Source of the DNA: Corythucha ciliata
Taxonomy: Eukaryota; Arthropoda; Insecta; Hemiptera; Tingidae
DNA: 64,000 nucleotides
Assembly (NCBI GenBank): GCA_038030265.1
Contig: CM075942.1
Coordinates: 41,568,751-41,632,750, forward strand
Direction: 5' to 3'
Part shown: piece by piece, positions 45,061 to 57,211 of the stretch
Layout: each line of letters starts with the position of its first letter
Numbering within the stretch: position 1 is the stretch's first letter
The notes under the pieces: model-generated
Databases searched by the model: none
Told to the model about the DNA's origin: nothing
Seen by the model: only the letters and a program-made list of their open reading frames with translations
Translations under genes and position numbers: made by a program

Positions 45061-45803
45061 TATAAATAAAATTCTAGAATTTAAACAGGTGAAGTTCGAT
45101 TCCCCTCAGGAATTACAAACGTTCCTCGATATCTTCCATACAAGTTACTTAGGTTTCAATAATCTAGATATTAACGATCACAGTGATTTTATATTGTTCC
45201 AATAGGCTTCTAGGGCTTTACCTACACATTTCCGACTCCTCTTTGAAAGGTCAAAAGGCGACTTGGAAAGTATTCCGACATTTTCACAACTCATTAAGTT
45301 TGTAGGCACTGTGAAATGAAAGAATTTTCCGCAGAAACCAAGGAACTCTCCCCCTCGTTTGGATCACCCACAAACAAACTTATACAACAACTGCCTTCGT
45401 TTTCAAGTCCTAAATTCCAGTCAAAATCAGCGTCAACGTCACTACTCACCTCTCCTTCAAAAGATACAACGAACGAACAAATTTCTTCCACAAAATTGAC
45501 TTGTGATGTGTTCTGCGCAATATTCCTTATATTGATGGACCAAATTCGACGAGATAACTTCACTCAAGCGCTATAATTTCGTTAAAACCAAAGCAAGGTG
45601 TTTTTCGTGTCTTGGGGCTCATTTTCGAGGAAATTGTAAGTTCCAAAGTAAGTGCAAGATTTGTGGGGACGTAAAACATCATACTTCATCGCACAACGAT
45701 GATTTAACGTTAGCTTCTCGCCAAACGCCAAATCCTCGAAAAAATGACAATGATTCTCGTCAAACGGAAGCAAATACTTTGTTAACGGGTTCGGCGGACA
45801 TGG

Positions 45804-46652
45804 GTGGTAACCTTATGGTCTCCAACAGGCGTAACGACCAGCGCTCCTCCTACTGAGTTGCTCGGCACCGCAAAAGCGCTACTGAAAGGTCGCGATTGTC
45901 TTTGGGTACCAATACGATTGGTAATCGATTCTGGGTCTCAATTGAATTTAATTACCACTGAAACGGTTCAACGGCTAAAGCTTCCGATACAGAAGTTTCC
46001 CTTTAACCTCTGCGGAGTAAATAAGAATTGCCACCTCGATGGGGAAAGTAACTTGCATTTTGTCCACCGCAGATCAAACGGAAAATTGGCAGTGGTGCAT
46101 CGAAGCTCACGTTCTCAACAAAGCATGAGCGGATCTGCCTAGCTCAACACTCTCCCGGGTGATCTTCCGAGATATGCAAAACCTGCCTCTGGCAGACAAC
46201 GAGTTCTACGTAAGGAACAAGATTGACTTTCTCTTGGAAGCCGATTTGTATCCTGCAATAGTACGCTCAGGTTCCGACGTGCGACGAGGACAACCTTCGG
46301 CAATAAATACCCGTCGAGTGGGTAATAATGAGCTCTATAACGCCGCTTCCACAGGAGGCATCGTTTTCAACCACTTTAGGTACTCTCCGTTAGCTCATCT
46401 GATAACAGACTGACTGAAGCCCTTTGGCAAACTGAGGAAGTGGAAAAAGCCAGTTTCCATGACTCTAACTTCGAGGTAGCGGAAAAGCACTTAGTGCTAA
46501 CGCATTCCCGAGACACTTCCGGCAGATACGTAGTGCGCCTACCATTCGCTCAAAATGGATTCCCCCCTTTCGGTGACAGTCGAGAAACGGCTTCGAGGCG
46601 ATGGCGCAACATGGAAAAAAAGATGGCGGATAACACAGAGTTAAAAAAAAAA
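45804..46652 (+). pseudogene. BEL/Pao element: protease and start of reverse transcriptase, truncated
   Basis: Protease DSGSQLNLIT follows VPIRLV, the typical BEL arrangement, then TVQRLKLPIQKFP. A shift leads into a frame with IDFLLEADLYPAIV, the BEL linker. After stops near 46410 comes TSGRYVVRLPF and the GDSRETASRRW block that opens BEL reverse transcriptase. The sequence ends abruptly at 46652, where the 5' end of a DINE-like element begins, so the polymerase, RNase H and integrase are missing. Confidence 0.82.
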
Positions 46653-47655
46653 TTCGCTCCGGCAGCTGGCGGTAGGAAAGTGTGCATTTCATTCCGTATA
46701 CGGATACCTTAAGCCGTCCCAGAAGTAATAATTTTGATACCATAATTTGTTTCATTAAGCCCAACTTCTTCCTCTATTTTCACCAACCTCTCTTCAAAAA
46801 TGTCGAAAAGTTTCGGTAGTTTTCCAAGACCTTTGTTATATTAAATTTTTGTGCCGTATTTTATAATACCGAAACGTGTGAATTTAAGCGATTTTTTGAA
46901 ATTTCATCCCCCATTTCACCCTCCCCCATCAAAGTTTTCGATAAATCTCAATGGAACCCAGGGCTTTCGTTACATTAAATTATTGAGTCGAATTTTAGGG
47001 CGCTAAGATGAACTAGTGAAGTTCAACGCTATTTTTACACTTCCACACCGGAAGGACCACCCCCACCACCTTGAATTTTTCGAAAAATTAAAATGTGAAT
47101 CAAAGGCTACTATAACATGGAGTATACATAATATAATGCTTCTAGAATCAACTGGTGATTTATAGTGATTTTTCGACCATTTGACCCCTATTTCCCCCCC
47201 TCTACCGTGACCGATTTGACCCAAATGCCATACCGACCGGGGTCTCATGAGTACTGATTTTTGTGCCAAAGCGCGTTCCGCTAAATTGATTTCTTCGAGA
47301 GTTATCTTGCTAACAAGACCACACGCTTACTTCCACTCCGGGGGCAACACCCCCTCCCCTTCGACTTTTTCAAAAAATTAAAATGGGAATCAAAGGCTAC
47401 AATAACATGGAGTATACATACCGAATATGATGCTTCTAGAATTAGAATCAACTGGTGATTTATACTGATTTTTTGACCATTTCAACCCCTATTCCCCCCC
47501 TCCACTTCGACCGATTTGGCCCAAATGCAATACTGACCGGGGTCTTATGACTACTGATTTTTGTGCCAAAGCGCGTTCCGCTAAATTGATTTCTTCGGGA
47601 GTTATCGTGCTAACAAGAAAACGGCCTTAATATTATAAATAAATCAATCAATATA
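46653..47655 (+). mobile_element. DINE/Helentron-like element, copy gamma (3' end lost)
   Basis: The 5' end TTCGCTCCGGCAGCTGGCGG plus GTGCATTTCATTC matches 60857. It contains two diverged tandem units (about 47040-47297 and 47330-47633), each ending with GTTATC(T/G)TGCTAACAAGA; copy delta has one. It ends in an ATATATA stretch into which a CAGGGTG-type end is fused. Confidence 0.6.
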
Positions 47656-47657
47656 TA

Positions 47658-48020
47658 CAGGGTGTTCGGTAATTAGATGCTCAGAGAAAATATGGTGATA
47701 GTACACGTCATTTGCGATCAAGTTCAATATTTGACGTTTTTCGAAATTCAGCTTTGCTTCCGAGATATAACTCATTTTGTGTATTTTCTACTAACCCCTA
47801 TGTTTTTCCGATAAATGCCCCCCTCACGCTCATCAACAGGTGCTAGACTAAAAGTAAATGGCTCATTGGAAAGAGCACAAAATTTCCTTTGAAATGAGCT
47901 ATAAAATGGATAAAATGATCCGAGATCGACAGTGGTAGGGCAGCCGATTTCCGAAGGAAACTTGTCATTCGTATTTTCACACATCTTTCCTAGGCGATTT
48001 TCACCTTTCCGTCAAATAAA
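47658..48020. mobile_element. left end of a CAGGGTG-type transposon, remainder unrecognised
   Basis: CAGGGTGTTCGGTAATTAG follows TA at the TA-rich centre of the DINE-like copy. No matching right end was found, so the stated right limit is arbitrary. Confidence 0.4.
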
Positions 48021-48561
48021 ATTATTTTTTTCCATTCATGGGAAAAACTTCCTCATTTGGTGAGCTTTCAAATGACGTGCAACAATTGCTTATTTCTTGG
48101 ATTTCCCGAGGAGAATTGACGAATAAACTAAAAAAACACAGATACGGAAGTCAAATTCATCGACTGTTTTCACTACTTCTTTTTCTCAGAAACTGCTCGC
48201 ATCCTGCTGATTTTCTGCTTCATGGAGGCGGGTTAACTGAAACCAGATCCTTTCATTTTCCAGCATTTAATGAAAGACAATACAATTGGAATTAGATGGA
48301 TCTAATAGCGCCCAGTAGCGACACTGGAAGACCTTCGAATCAGAGAGAATTCGAACGTTGTGCGAAGAGCTCAGAAATCGCCCTCGTAATAGAAGGTTTA
48401 CGTGCCACGAGCGGAGTCAGGCGGTGGGTCCCTAATGCCTATAGTGCAAAAGGGAAGACGGTGGCCACTTTGAGCAATTATTATAAAATTTTATTCCTTC
48501 TTTTTTTTCAAGTATTTGTCTTCCAAAATCCATCTAATTTCAATTGTTTTCTTTCATTTAA

Positions 48562-49000
48562 GGCTGGTTTCTTCATGGCGCGCCAGTGACCATGATCTAG
48601 TAGCTAGTGTCAGTTGACTGGCCCCATGTAAACATCTGCTGGCGCCAGTCCCGTGCCAGTCCAGTAAAAAATATTCCCACCATTCGACTTACACTGGAAG
48701 TAGCCAGTGAGCATTCTAGGGTCTCCCACCCCAAAAAATGAACTGGTGCCATCTGCTGGTACCATGTGTACGAAATTTTCATCCTCCAGTCCAGCATTCA
48801 CTTATCATATCAGTCATTTTTACGCTTGTTGTCTGATATCCATCGTTTTGAACTCTGCTGACTGGCACCGGTAACTTGAATCGTCTAAACGGACTGGCGC
48901 AAATCGACAGGCTCCAATAACTGGTGCCTTTAGAAGCTTTTAGGCTCCAATAACTAGTGCCAGTCGACTGGCTGGCTTACTGGCATCGTGTAAACCAGCC
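48562..49000. mobile_element. 439-bp MITE with internal CTGGCnCCAGT repeats
   Basis: GGCTGGTTT at the left and AAACCAGCC at the right, with ATGGCGCGCCAGT/ACTGGCATCGTG inside. TTA at 48558-48560 and 49002-49004 (one base from each end) suggests a 3-bp TTA duplication, PIF/Harbinger-like. CAGTCGACTGG, CTGGCGCCAG and related dyads recur many times inside. Confidence 0.65.
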
Positions 49001-49157
49001 GTTACTGTTTAAGATAATCAAGATTCTAGTTTCAGTTAACCCACCTTCATAAAGGAGAACATCGGTAGCTGCGAGCAGTTTCTGAGAATAAAAACGTAGT
49101 GGAAAACGACGCTGAATTTGAATTCCGTGTCTGTGTTTTTTTTTTTTTTTTATTGGT

Positions 49158-49206
49158 CATTTCTCCAAGGAGAATCATGCATTTTCAGAATGAAATGCAC
49201 TAAAAG
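49158..49206 (+). repeat. DINE-like 3' end fragment
   Basis: GCATTTTCAGAATGAAATGC followed by ACTAAAAGG is the family's 3' hairpin end. Confidence 0.5.
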
Positions 49207-49422
49207 GCATACCAAGCCTTCATGCAGGAATACTGGGAGAGCGACCATATGCAGCCTGCCAGCACCAAAGGAACGTATGTTATTCCGCACTTAGCAATTC
49301 ATCGCTAGTCACCAACGTCGCCGGTGCACGTCGTCTTCGACGCTTCCTGTAGGGATACTTCCGGTTACTCCTTGAACGACAGGTTATTAACGGGCCCTCC
49401 ACTACAAAAGGACATAACAGAC

Positions 49423-49710
49423 CAAGGTGACTAAACTTTACTATAGGTGCCGCAGATTTCCCTCTGCCCATCAGGAGGGATGAGTGGGGACTGACATCAC
49501 CAGCAGTCCTTTACTCCCGATTGCTCACCCTAGAGCAGCAGATCAAGTTAATTTTGAAATTGAAGTTTATGAATTCTCAAAAATCACAACCCAATAACAA
49601 TTAATAATGTACTGGGTCCAGCGCAAAGGCGGTTGGGACTGCTCGTGACGTTGGTGAAGTAAAGTAATGGCCGAAGATCTGCGGCACCTATAGAAAGTTT
49701 AGTCACCTTG
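49423..49710. mobile_element. hAT-type MITE, intact copy (288 bp)
   Basis: Ends CAAGGTGACTAAAC and GTTTAGTCACCTTG. Perfect 8-bp direct repeats TAACAGAC at 49415-49422 and 49711-49718. Same family as 29332-29882, in reverse orientation. Confidence 0.9.
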
Positions 49711-49785
49711 TAACAGACATACTCGGATTGTTTCGCTTAGAACCATTGCCATAACAACGGATATAAAAATGATGTACCGCCAAAG

Positions 49786-51336
49786 TAGTCTAGTAAAAGA
49801 AAGGTAGTAGATTGAACCAGCTGGTAACTCTAAAGTTGTGATTGGGATTTGTTCGGAGGGGTCTGGAGATGGCGTACTCAAAAGTCCCCGCCTCTAGCCC
49901 ACGAGCTAGCTGCTGGACGTAGCGAAACGTGCATAATTTTTCACTTTATTACCTGTAGTTCGTAAACTGTAGGTTCCACCCAAACACTCATGGGATAACA
50001 AAACAAAGATGACAAAATTCCTCAAAAATTAGCCTTCGACAAGTTTTTTGTAGCTTCAACCGCTAAAGAGATAATAGCGTTAAAAGTGACACTATTCTCG
50101 AACCCCTTCACTACTTTTTGTGAACAATGCGTTGTAGCGTCCTCGCCGTTGACGTTACGACATTGATGCATAGCAAAGAAGTTAATCATCATGAAATTCT
50201 CTTTCCAAAAAATAAAAATGATACTCGCTTATCTCCAATAGGTGTCGAGATACACGCAGTAGGAGAAAATTCCCTAACAACAAAAACTGTATTCTTATAA
50301 AACTGTATATGGGATGGTCCTGTTAATTTGATGAAAACGGCTATTAGATAAACTAGTTTTGTTAACTTATCACAGGTAATTTGAAAAATAGCTTGAACTA
50401 ATGTGTCTTTAACCGTTTTACGGCTCATTTTACGTCAAAGTTAGCTGTAGATGAGGATGTTCGGTCTGTCCAACCCGAGAACTGTAATGATCGCGGGGAC
50501 ATGGAAACAAGCGTTCTCATAGCGAAAATTGCTCATGGAAAGGTCCCAGGCAACTAAGAAATTCCAGCGGAACCTTTTTTCCCCTCGGGTTACTGAACAA
50601 GCCGAAAACCTAACCGTGTTGAGGGGTGTATAGAGCATTGAGGGCAGAAAAAGGGCTCTGAATAACTGAGTTTTTGGGAGTTCATGGTGAGTTTCTCTCT
50701 TCTACTCATTATTTGATAGCTCTATGAGTTTGAGCCAAAAAAATTGAATAAAAAAGCCGATGAATCAAGCCAAGTATATCCCATTTTGCTCATTCCTCCC
50801 ACTTTTTTTTATGCTGAGGTCGATATCTCCATGAAAAATGAATCGATTTCATTTTATGACTAGGTCATTCGAAATCTATGACTAGGTCATCATTTCTGTT
50901 TTTTGTAAAGAGAATTTCATGATGATTAACTTCTTTGCTATGCATCAATGTCGTAATGTCAACGGCGAGGACGCTACAACGCATTGTTCGCAAAAAGCAG
51001 TGAAGGGGTTCGAGAATAGTGTCACTTTTAACGCTATTATCTCTTAAGCGGTTGAAGCTACAAAAAACTTGTCGAAGTCTAATTTTTGAGGAATTTTGTC
51101 AACTTTGTTTTGTAATCCTATGAGTTTTTGGGTGGAACCTACAGTTTACGAACTACAGGTAATAAAGTGAAAAATTATGCACGTTTTGCTACGTCCAGCA
51201 GCTAGCTCGTGGGCTAGAGGCGGGGACTTTTGAGTACGCCATCTCCAGACCCCTCCGAACAAATCCCAATCACAACTTTAGAGTTACCAACTGGTTCAAT
51301 CTATGCCTTTCTAAGAAGCATTCGTTTACTAGACTA
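49786..51336. mobile_element. 1.55-kb long-inverted-repeat element
   Basis: Arms of about 440 bp: 49786-50222 and 50896-51336, for example GGAGGGGTCTGGAGATGGCG against its exact complement. The arms are highly similar, with small indels. The loop of about 670 bp has no recognised gene; an 79-codon minus frame at 50189-50428 spans the arm-loop junction and has no known motif. Superfamily unknown; end duplications were not resolved. Confidence 0.75.
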
Positions 51337-51404
51337 AAGTGAGAATTTTGACGTTACATTTGATTGTAAGATGAAGCCTTATCGAATATGTGTATTTGGA
51401 TAAC

Positions 51405-51472
51405 GTAATGCATGCATAAAGTTATAGTCGTAGCTCGTAGGGGCCTTGTAAGCGATCTTACTAACAATATCA
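51405..51472 (+). mobile_element. hairpin retroposon-like element, copy 2 (68 bp, deleted)
   Basis: Between 11-bp direct repeats ATTTGGATAAC (51394-51404 and 51473-51483). Begins GTAATGCATGCAT and ends CTAACAATATCA, the same two ends as copy 1, but one hairpin arm is missing. Confidence 0.7.
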
Positions 51473-51975
51473 ATTTGGATAACCATGAAAAATTTGCTGA
51501 GTCATGGAATTTTGTTCTGGGGAAGCTTAAGACACTCTAGTTGTACTTTTTACGTCGCTGGCTCTTGGTCTATTAGAAGGCTTAATTGATACGCAAGTTT
51601 ATTTGATAACATGCAGATTCGAAAGGCAAATTTGTTGATAGGGAGACATTAAAACAAAAAACAAAAAAAAAAGTTCAAAAAAATACCACCAGAAACCTTG
51701 AACTTTGAGCAAAGAAAAAGAGGGTTTCTAGTTGTACTTGAACTTGACCTCCAACTCCGGCAGTGAGCCTCAGCTGCTGCAGTGACAACAGTCTTTTGTC
51801 ATTCATTTTAACGAGCTGCTTGCTCAAATTTTCATCGTTTCCTAGGAGACTGTCGAACTTGGCAAATCACGCATGTGTGTGCCAAGGTACTTGTGAATAG
51901 GCAAGTAGCAAGCAAAGTAAGCTTGCTACTTGCAGAACATTCGGTACTTGGCAAGTAGCGCATGTGTGAAATATT

Positions 51976-52456
51976 TTGGTAATTGGGTGGTCCAGTAAGG
52001 CATAGCGTTAATTTAACAGCTCCCCTCCGCCGAGAACTCCCCTGCCATATCAACGGATATGGTTCACTAGGGTCTCATACGAAAGCGCGTTCATTTCTCA
52101 GTACTCGAGTCAATTTTGGGGGCAATTGAAGCAACATCCGTGCGGCAGCGAATTTTTCAACTAATTCAAACCCCTCTTTCACACCGTTCCCGTGGACCGA
52201 TTCATCTGGATCACGAACTCGTCCGAGATATTCACGCTATTGATCTTTAGACCAAATTTGGTTGCTCTAAGTCAAAAATTGCGATCGTGATCGTGCTAAC
52301 AAGCGAGGGGCCATATATATACATATATAGCAAATCGAACCGACCTCGGATTCGTGTTCTAGGGTTTCTGAAACGTGAATTAAAGTATCACAACCCATAT
52401 GTGCGACCATCAGGGCGAGACCAATAGTGCATTTTTTGAATGGAATGCACTGAAAG
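51976..52456 (+). mobile_element. DINE/Helentron-like element, copy beta (3' part)
   Basis: Nearly the reverse complement of 18001-18540: GGTGGTCCAGTAAGGCATAG, CGTGCTAACAAGCGAGGGGC, a short TATATA stretch, then the 3' hairpin 52426-52451. The 5' half with the tRNA-like and palindromic blocks is absent. Confidence 0.6.
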
Positions 52457-54274
52457 ATGCTTGCGTGTCACGAAAAAACGATTATCTACCGCTGTCTCAG
52501 GCATAAGAGGTGCCATTTAGTTTCGTTGGACAAAGGGCTCGCCGATTTAGAAACCTCTTTCGTCAGATCGTTGAAGTTTGCGCTGCGTTGAGCTTTGGAA
52601 CAAAAACCATTGAAACTGATAGGTATGCCGTTACTGAATGCATTCGGCAGTTGCCATCATCATTGACTTCCCGCGCATGGTAGGGCTCTTCATCAATCTT
52701 CAAGTACAAAAAGGCAAAGAGACTTATTTTGAACATTTTGCCCCTCTCTTTTACTTCCATCCACAGCTAGTTGAAAAATTTTCATTGATGTATTTGGTAC
52801 CCACGAGGAAAATACACTTAATTAAACAGTACATGAAGTTAAAAGGTCATGGATGAAAAAGACTTTGTGGAATCTGCACCGTACCCGCATTACGGGCGCT
52901 TCTGCAGATTTTTCCTCCGTGGGCGGAATTGTATTCAGTAAGGGAGGAGGGGGGGGGGTCAACGACGTAGATTGAGTGTCTTGCGTTAAATTTAAAGCCA
53001 AGCAAATATAGTGGCCTTAATTAAACTTGGGAATAATAGTGCTATGAAGAGTGCGAAGAGAGAATTTTCCAGAAAAGACGCAGGGAGAAAGGTGAATAGA
53101 TTAGAGAGAAAGGGGTGATTTTACTTTAAAAAAAGTGGAAACCCCAGTTGAAGAAGAAGTTGGCATTTTCTTTTTGGGGGTAGGTGGGTCGCAGGTAAAT
53201 GCACACACCAAAAGGGGGCGGGAAATGGAGGGTATGAGGATGGAGAGAAGCAGCCCCCCACCTCATCTCAGCCCATGGTCGAAAAAGTGGGCAAAGGTTC
53301 CTTGGGAGTTTCAGTCTGCCGCGGGATCTGTACAGTGTTCGTTCCGGGTTCGCGAGGGCGAACGGTTTTCCTCCCCCCGTATCGCCCGCCCCATCCTGCC
53401 ACAACTGACATCTCCATTAAAGTGATTCTAAAGGGGGGGAAATTGCGTTGACTCAAGTATTTTTCGAGACACCGTTTTTTTTGTTTTGTTTGTTTTTCTT
53501 TTTTCGTGATAAGTTTTTAAATTATCGACGACGCTGCCTGGTACTTGCCAGGGTTTCACCTGAAGTTTGACATGCGGAACGGCCGCCATGTGGCAGACGA
53601 GTGGAATGGGCAGTCATGCCCAGGGCAATCCCTGGATGAAGCTGATGGGCATCGTTCAGAAAGAGCGCCGCCACCACGAATCTTCATCGGCTGCCGTTGC
53701 TACCGACAGAAATCAGTGAGTAGAAATAAAAAGCGAGTGGAAAAAAAGAGACAGAAGATTCGAGAAGAAAAAGAACAACGAAGAACGAAAGCAACTTGTT
53801 GCCGAAAGCCACCCTCCTGAAGCTTTGCCGCCCTTTGAGCCTGGGAAAGTTTCTTTCCATCGCGTCTTTTTTGCCTTCTCTTATTTCTTTTTATTTGAGT
53901 TTGAGGGTCCTTTCTTTTTCTGGGAAAACCAATATCTCTTCAATTTTTCCGTCCGACGAACTATAAGGTTAGGCAATTGCCGAACACAACACAATCGTTC
54001 TTGAGGGTTTGTGCCTAGCCTTTTTTCCCCATCGAATCCCTCTAAATTCCGGATTTATCTTCTTTTTCTTCTTCAAAGAAATAATTATTTGAATTGCATG
54101 GAATTCTGGAGTATTCCAACAGAATTTCAAGAAAAACAGAAAGCATGATATCTTGCCCTCGAGAAAAATCAATGCTGGTCCCATACAAAAATTAAAACTT
54201 TAGTCGTTTCATAATGCACATCATTAGTTATGATTGCAACGACGTTCTGACATGAAAAAGCGTGCCTAACAATA

Positions 54275-54276
<2 letters not shown>
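52457..54276. other. intergenic DNA with a GC-richer patch at 53130-53830
   Basis: Short open frames on both strands at 53126-53456, and a 91-codon plus frame at 53545-53820 with a basic C-terminal tail, show no known domain. I do not call a gene. Confidence 0.3.

Positions 54277-54318
<42 letters not shown>
54277..54318. repeat. poly-T tract (42 bp)
   Basis: Uninterrupted T run without a recognisable retroposon beside it. Confidence 0.9.
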
Positions 54319-54320
<2 letters not shown>

Positions 54321-55789
54321 CAAGAAATAACATTAAACGGTCACTTTATCGGCTTTAATCCATTTGAATTGTTTTAACTACCTTTAACACCTCAAAAGCC
54401 AAAACGAACAGAGTTGATTTATTGATTAAAAAGAAAAGCCTTTTGATCAAAGCACCATCAAATCAAACACCTCAGCAAAGAGTATAGAGTGCAAGGGTGA
54501 AGTGGGTGGAAAAGCGGCTCTTCCTTTTCCAATCAAAAGTTGGAATTCTTTTTTTCCCCGCTTCATCTTTTCTCAATAGCGTTTGTTAAATCCATTTTTC
54601 ATCAAACTAAGTTAATTATCGGTGAAAACTCTGCGAAAAGAACTGTTTAATCTTTTCAGCAAATTTAAAAAAATTATCTGCGGGAAGTTTCCTTTTTTTG
54701 TCAGGCGTTAACTATGCAGGCGGTCAGAGTAACTGGGGGAACTCTCTGTATTTCCAAGTTTCGATTAATGACCATTTTTTAAAATACAAAAATGACGGGG
54801 CATGAGGAGAGAAAAAGCCCAAGCAAAATGTACCCGAAGGTACTAAACTTGGACTTCGTCATTGAGAGGTTGTTTGTAGAAATCTCAGGTTCCTGCGGGA
54901 GCGGTCAACTTCGAGTATTCCCCTGTTTATCGAAAATGTCACGTTGCCTCACCAGTATGTTCCCGATGAGTTGATTTATCGTTCAAACCCTCGATGGGCC
55001 TGGGATGATTCGGGAACGCTGAGGGGTAGGGAGACACAAGAACTCTAGAAACTTGATCTTTACGCTTGTATATACTCTAGAATTCGTTTTGTGGGTTGCT
55101 ACCACGTAGGATTTTCAGAAACGGAGATGAGGTAGGAGTGAGAAGTACGTAATTCAATTATAAGAAAGGGGGTACTTTGCTATCTCGAAAAGTTTCACAT
55201 GATGAATGATGAAGTTGTGCCATCTTGAAGAACCCGAGGCAAAAAAAGTCCTGGGAATGAAATTGATTAAGAAGTTCTACTGAGTAGGCTTCCTCAGGTA
55301 TTTATGACACACGATGCCCCGCGATTTTTAGAATATCCTGCTTGCTACATTACACGATCTTATCTAATTATATGTATAGTTCAACTGAACATATCTGTTT
55401 GCAGAAAAATTCTTCCTTGCTGCAGCTCTTTCACATAGCCCCACTGCGGTAGAATAGAAGGTACCGGTCAAATGTGCCCAAATATGTAATGAAACCAATT
55501 TGATCAGCGGTGGAAGAGGTACCACTGTGAATAATTTGAAAAACGAAGATTTTTCAGACGATCTCCGATATTAACTTTTCTGACTAACGTAAAACACACA
55601 AAGTCGACTTTTTAGTTACAATGGAAAACTATAAAAACAGGAAGTCGGCAAATATGCACCACGGCAGTGGTGTGACGGCTTAATACTACCACGGGTGGCG
55701 TAAAACGCGTGTGTGAGAACCCCATATTGTGAGAGTTCCTAAACTTGGATTCCATTAACCTTTTTTTTTCAGAATCAGCTTTTATAATC
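54319..55789. other. intergenic DNA, nothing recognised
   Basis: AT-rich and non-coding. Confidence 0.4.
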
Positions 55790-55798
55790 TCTATTACA

Positions 55799-55967
55799 GC
55801 AGTGCGTGCAAAAAGCTGTAGCCGTAAGAGCCTACATTGTCTGTCTTCCCTCGTTGAGGTGCGTTAAAAAGGGGTCGACAGACAATGTAGGCTCCTACGG
55901 CTACAGCTTTTTGCATGCACTACCCACTAACCCTCGTAGTTTAAGCGATCTCACTCACAATATCAAT
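55799..55967 (+). mobile_element. hairpin retroposon-like element, copy 3
   Basis: Between TCTATTACA (55790-55798) and TCTATAACA (55968-55976). Hairpin arms AGCTGTAGCCGTAAGAGCCT and complement. The tail CCCTCGTAGT...CACAATATCA matches copy 1. Confidence 0.68.
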
Positions 55968-55976
55968 TCTATAACA

Positions 55977-56582
55977 CATATTTTTTAAAAGTTCGAATCG
56001 ACATTTTAGGTACGTAATTGAATGATTTTTTTGAGTAGAACCATTCATTTTATTGCACTTTTGCCGAATAGTTTCGGCATATGCACCCCATTATCAAGGC
56101 ATCCTGGCAGAAACAAATATCTCTGTCACATTGTCAACGAAAATTCTCAAAAATTCCGAGGGCGGACGTAAATATGAAGACTTGTTTCTCGAGAATAAAA
56201 TAAAATATTGTTGATCTTTGTTTTGTTGATTTGGCTGTTCTGAAATCTTAATGGGAACTTTGCCGTAGTGGCTATAAGATTGCTGATGAGGGGCACCGGG
56301 ATTGGGCCCGAAATGCACGCGTGTTTGTTCAAATTTAAAAAACGAACTTTCCATTAAAATAAAATAAAATATGTTTGTCCTCTTTGAAAATGTTTGACGT
56401 TCTGGGGTGCCGTCCGACAGATAAGGGCGAACGAGGTCCAACACAGAATAGGAATAACATAAAAGTTGAGCTTGTTCGTAGAATGTTGCAGAAAACGGTA
56501 TCAAAAGCATACGTTGATGTCCGAGGGCCCCATAGACCACATCTGACACATCTGCATTTCACTATTCGACCTTGCCCGAGAG
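55977..56582. other. intergenic DNA next to the non-LTR element 3' end
   Basis: A 151-codon minus frame (56094-56549) overlaps other frames on both strands and has no recognised motif. Confidence 0.3.
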
Positions 56583-57120
56583 TATTTTTTTATTTATATA
56601 TTTTTTTTATACGGGACAAGCCCATTTTATTCAAGTAGCAATCAAATTATGGAACAACGTGATAAGGAAGTAAAACTGGAAGACAAAAATTAACAAGAAT
56701 TTTAACAAAACAATAAATTAACAAATATAAAACTTTCAAATATTATACATAAGCGAAAAATAAATCTATATCACAGGTCAAGGGTAGAAATATGTTTTTT
56801 AAAAGCTACGAATGACACGCGGAAGAGATTGATATCGAGTTGATTAGCCAGTCTCATTATTCTCGGAAAAGGTGAGTGATAAAAGTAGTCAGTTGCACAC
56901 ATTTGGACATAAAACGTGGACGCCTCGCGGGTATTCCTAGCAGGCACGCAGAACCGAATTTTCTCCAGAAGATGGGGACAATCCACCAGTCCTCGAACGA
57001 TTCGAAACAGCAACGAGAGATCAGCTCTTTTCCTTCTCACAACCAAAAAACAAGGGTGTCGCGAGTTCCAAACTCTGCGATGAATAAATAATAACCTAGA
57101 TAAAATTAGTTTGTTTAGGT
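56583..57120 (-). pseudogene. non-LTR retrotransposon 3' end (ORF2 C-terminus and 3' UTR)
   Basis: The minus frame from about 57115 to 56771 reads LLFRIVRGLVDCPHLLEKIR, then CVPARNTR, FPRIMRLANQ, VAFKKHISTLDL. The order hydrophobic LxxLFxIVxGxxDCP then RNTR then an N-rich tail is how Jockey-type ORF2 proteins end. A 3' UTR follows with AATAAA near 56627, then A/T-rich sequence. Upstream it runs into minisatellite DNA, so only the C-terminus is kept. Confidence 0.65.
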
Positions 57121-57211
57121 CAATCCAAACTGCGATGGTTAATTTGGCTCGTTCCAAATTATTGTAATGTAGCGTTATAATATGGTGACCATTTTTAGTC
57201 TTTAAAGGGTT
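57121..57211. other. linker between the non-LTR end and the minisatellite
   Basis: Contains diverged half-units (AATTTGGCTCGTTCCAAAT) and the phrase TTTTTAGTCTTTAA, which recurs after the array at 57456. Confidence 0.5.

Larger units (their letters stand above)
43317..45793 (+). pseudogene. BEL/Pao element: gag, interrupted by two MITEs
   Basis: Starts MDLDEIKNRMEVYKLR. A frameshift occurs near 43412 and a stop near 43582. Then comes the DUF1759-type BEL gag core (ELSDANYN, with the usual NFxALFNAVVH). After the MITEs the gag resumes (TFLDIFHTSYLG, SKGDLESIPTFSQLIKF) with further frameshifts, and ends in zinc-knuckle sequence CFSCLGAHFRGNCKFQSKC and CKICGDVKHHTSSH. BEL Gag packages element RNA. 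Several shifts and stops mark it as dead. Confidence 0.82.

Noticed and set aside
53545..53820. 91-codon plus frame with a basic coiled tail
   Set aside because: No known domain, no clear splice partners, and other frames are open too.
56094..56549. 151-codon minus-strand open frame
   Set aside because: Overlapping frames are open on both strands and there is no domain or splice context. It is not supported as a gene.
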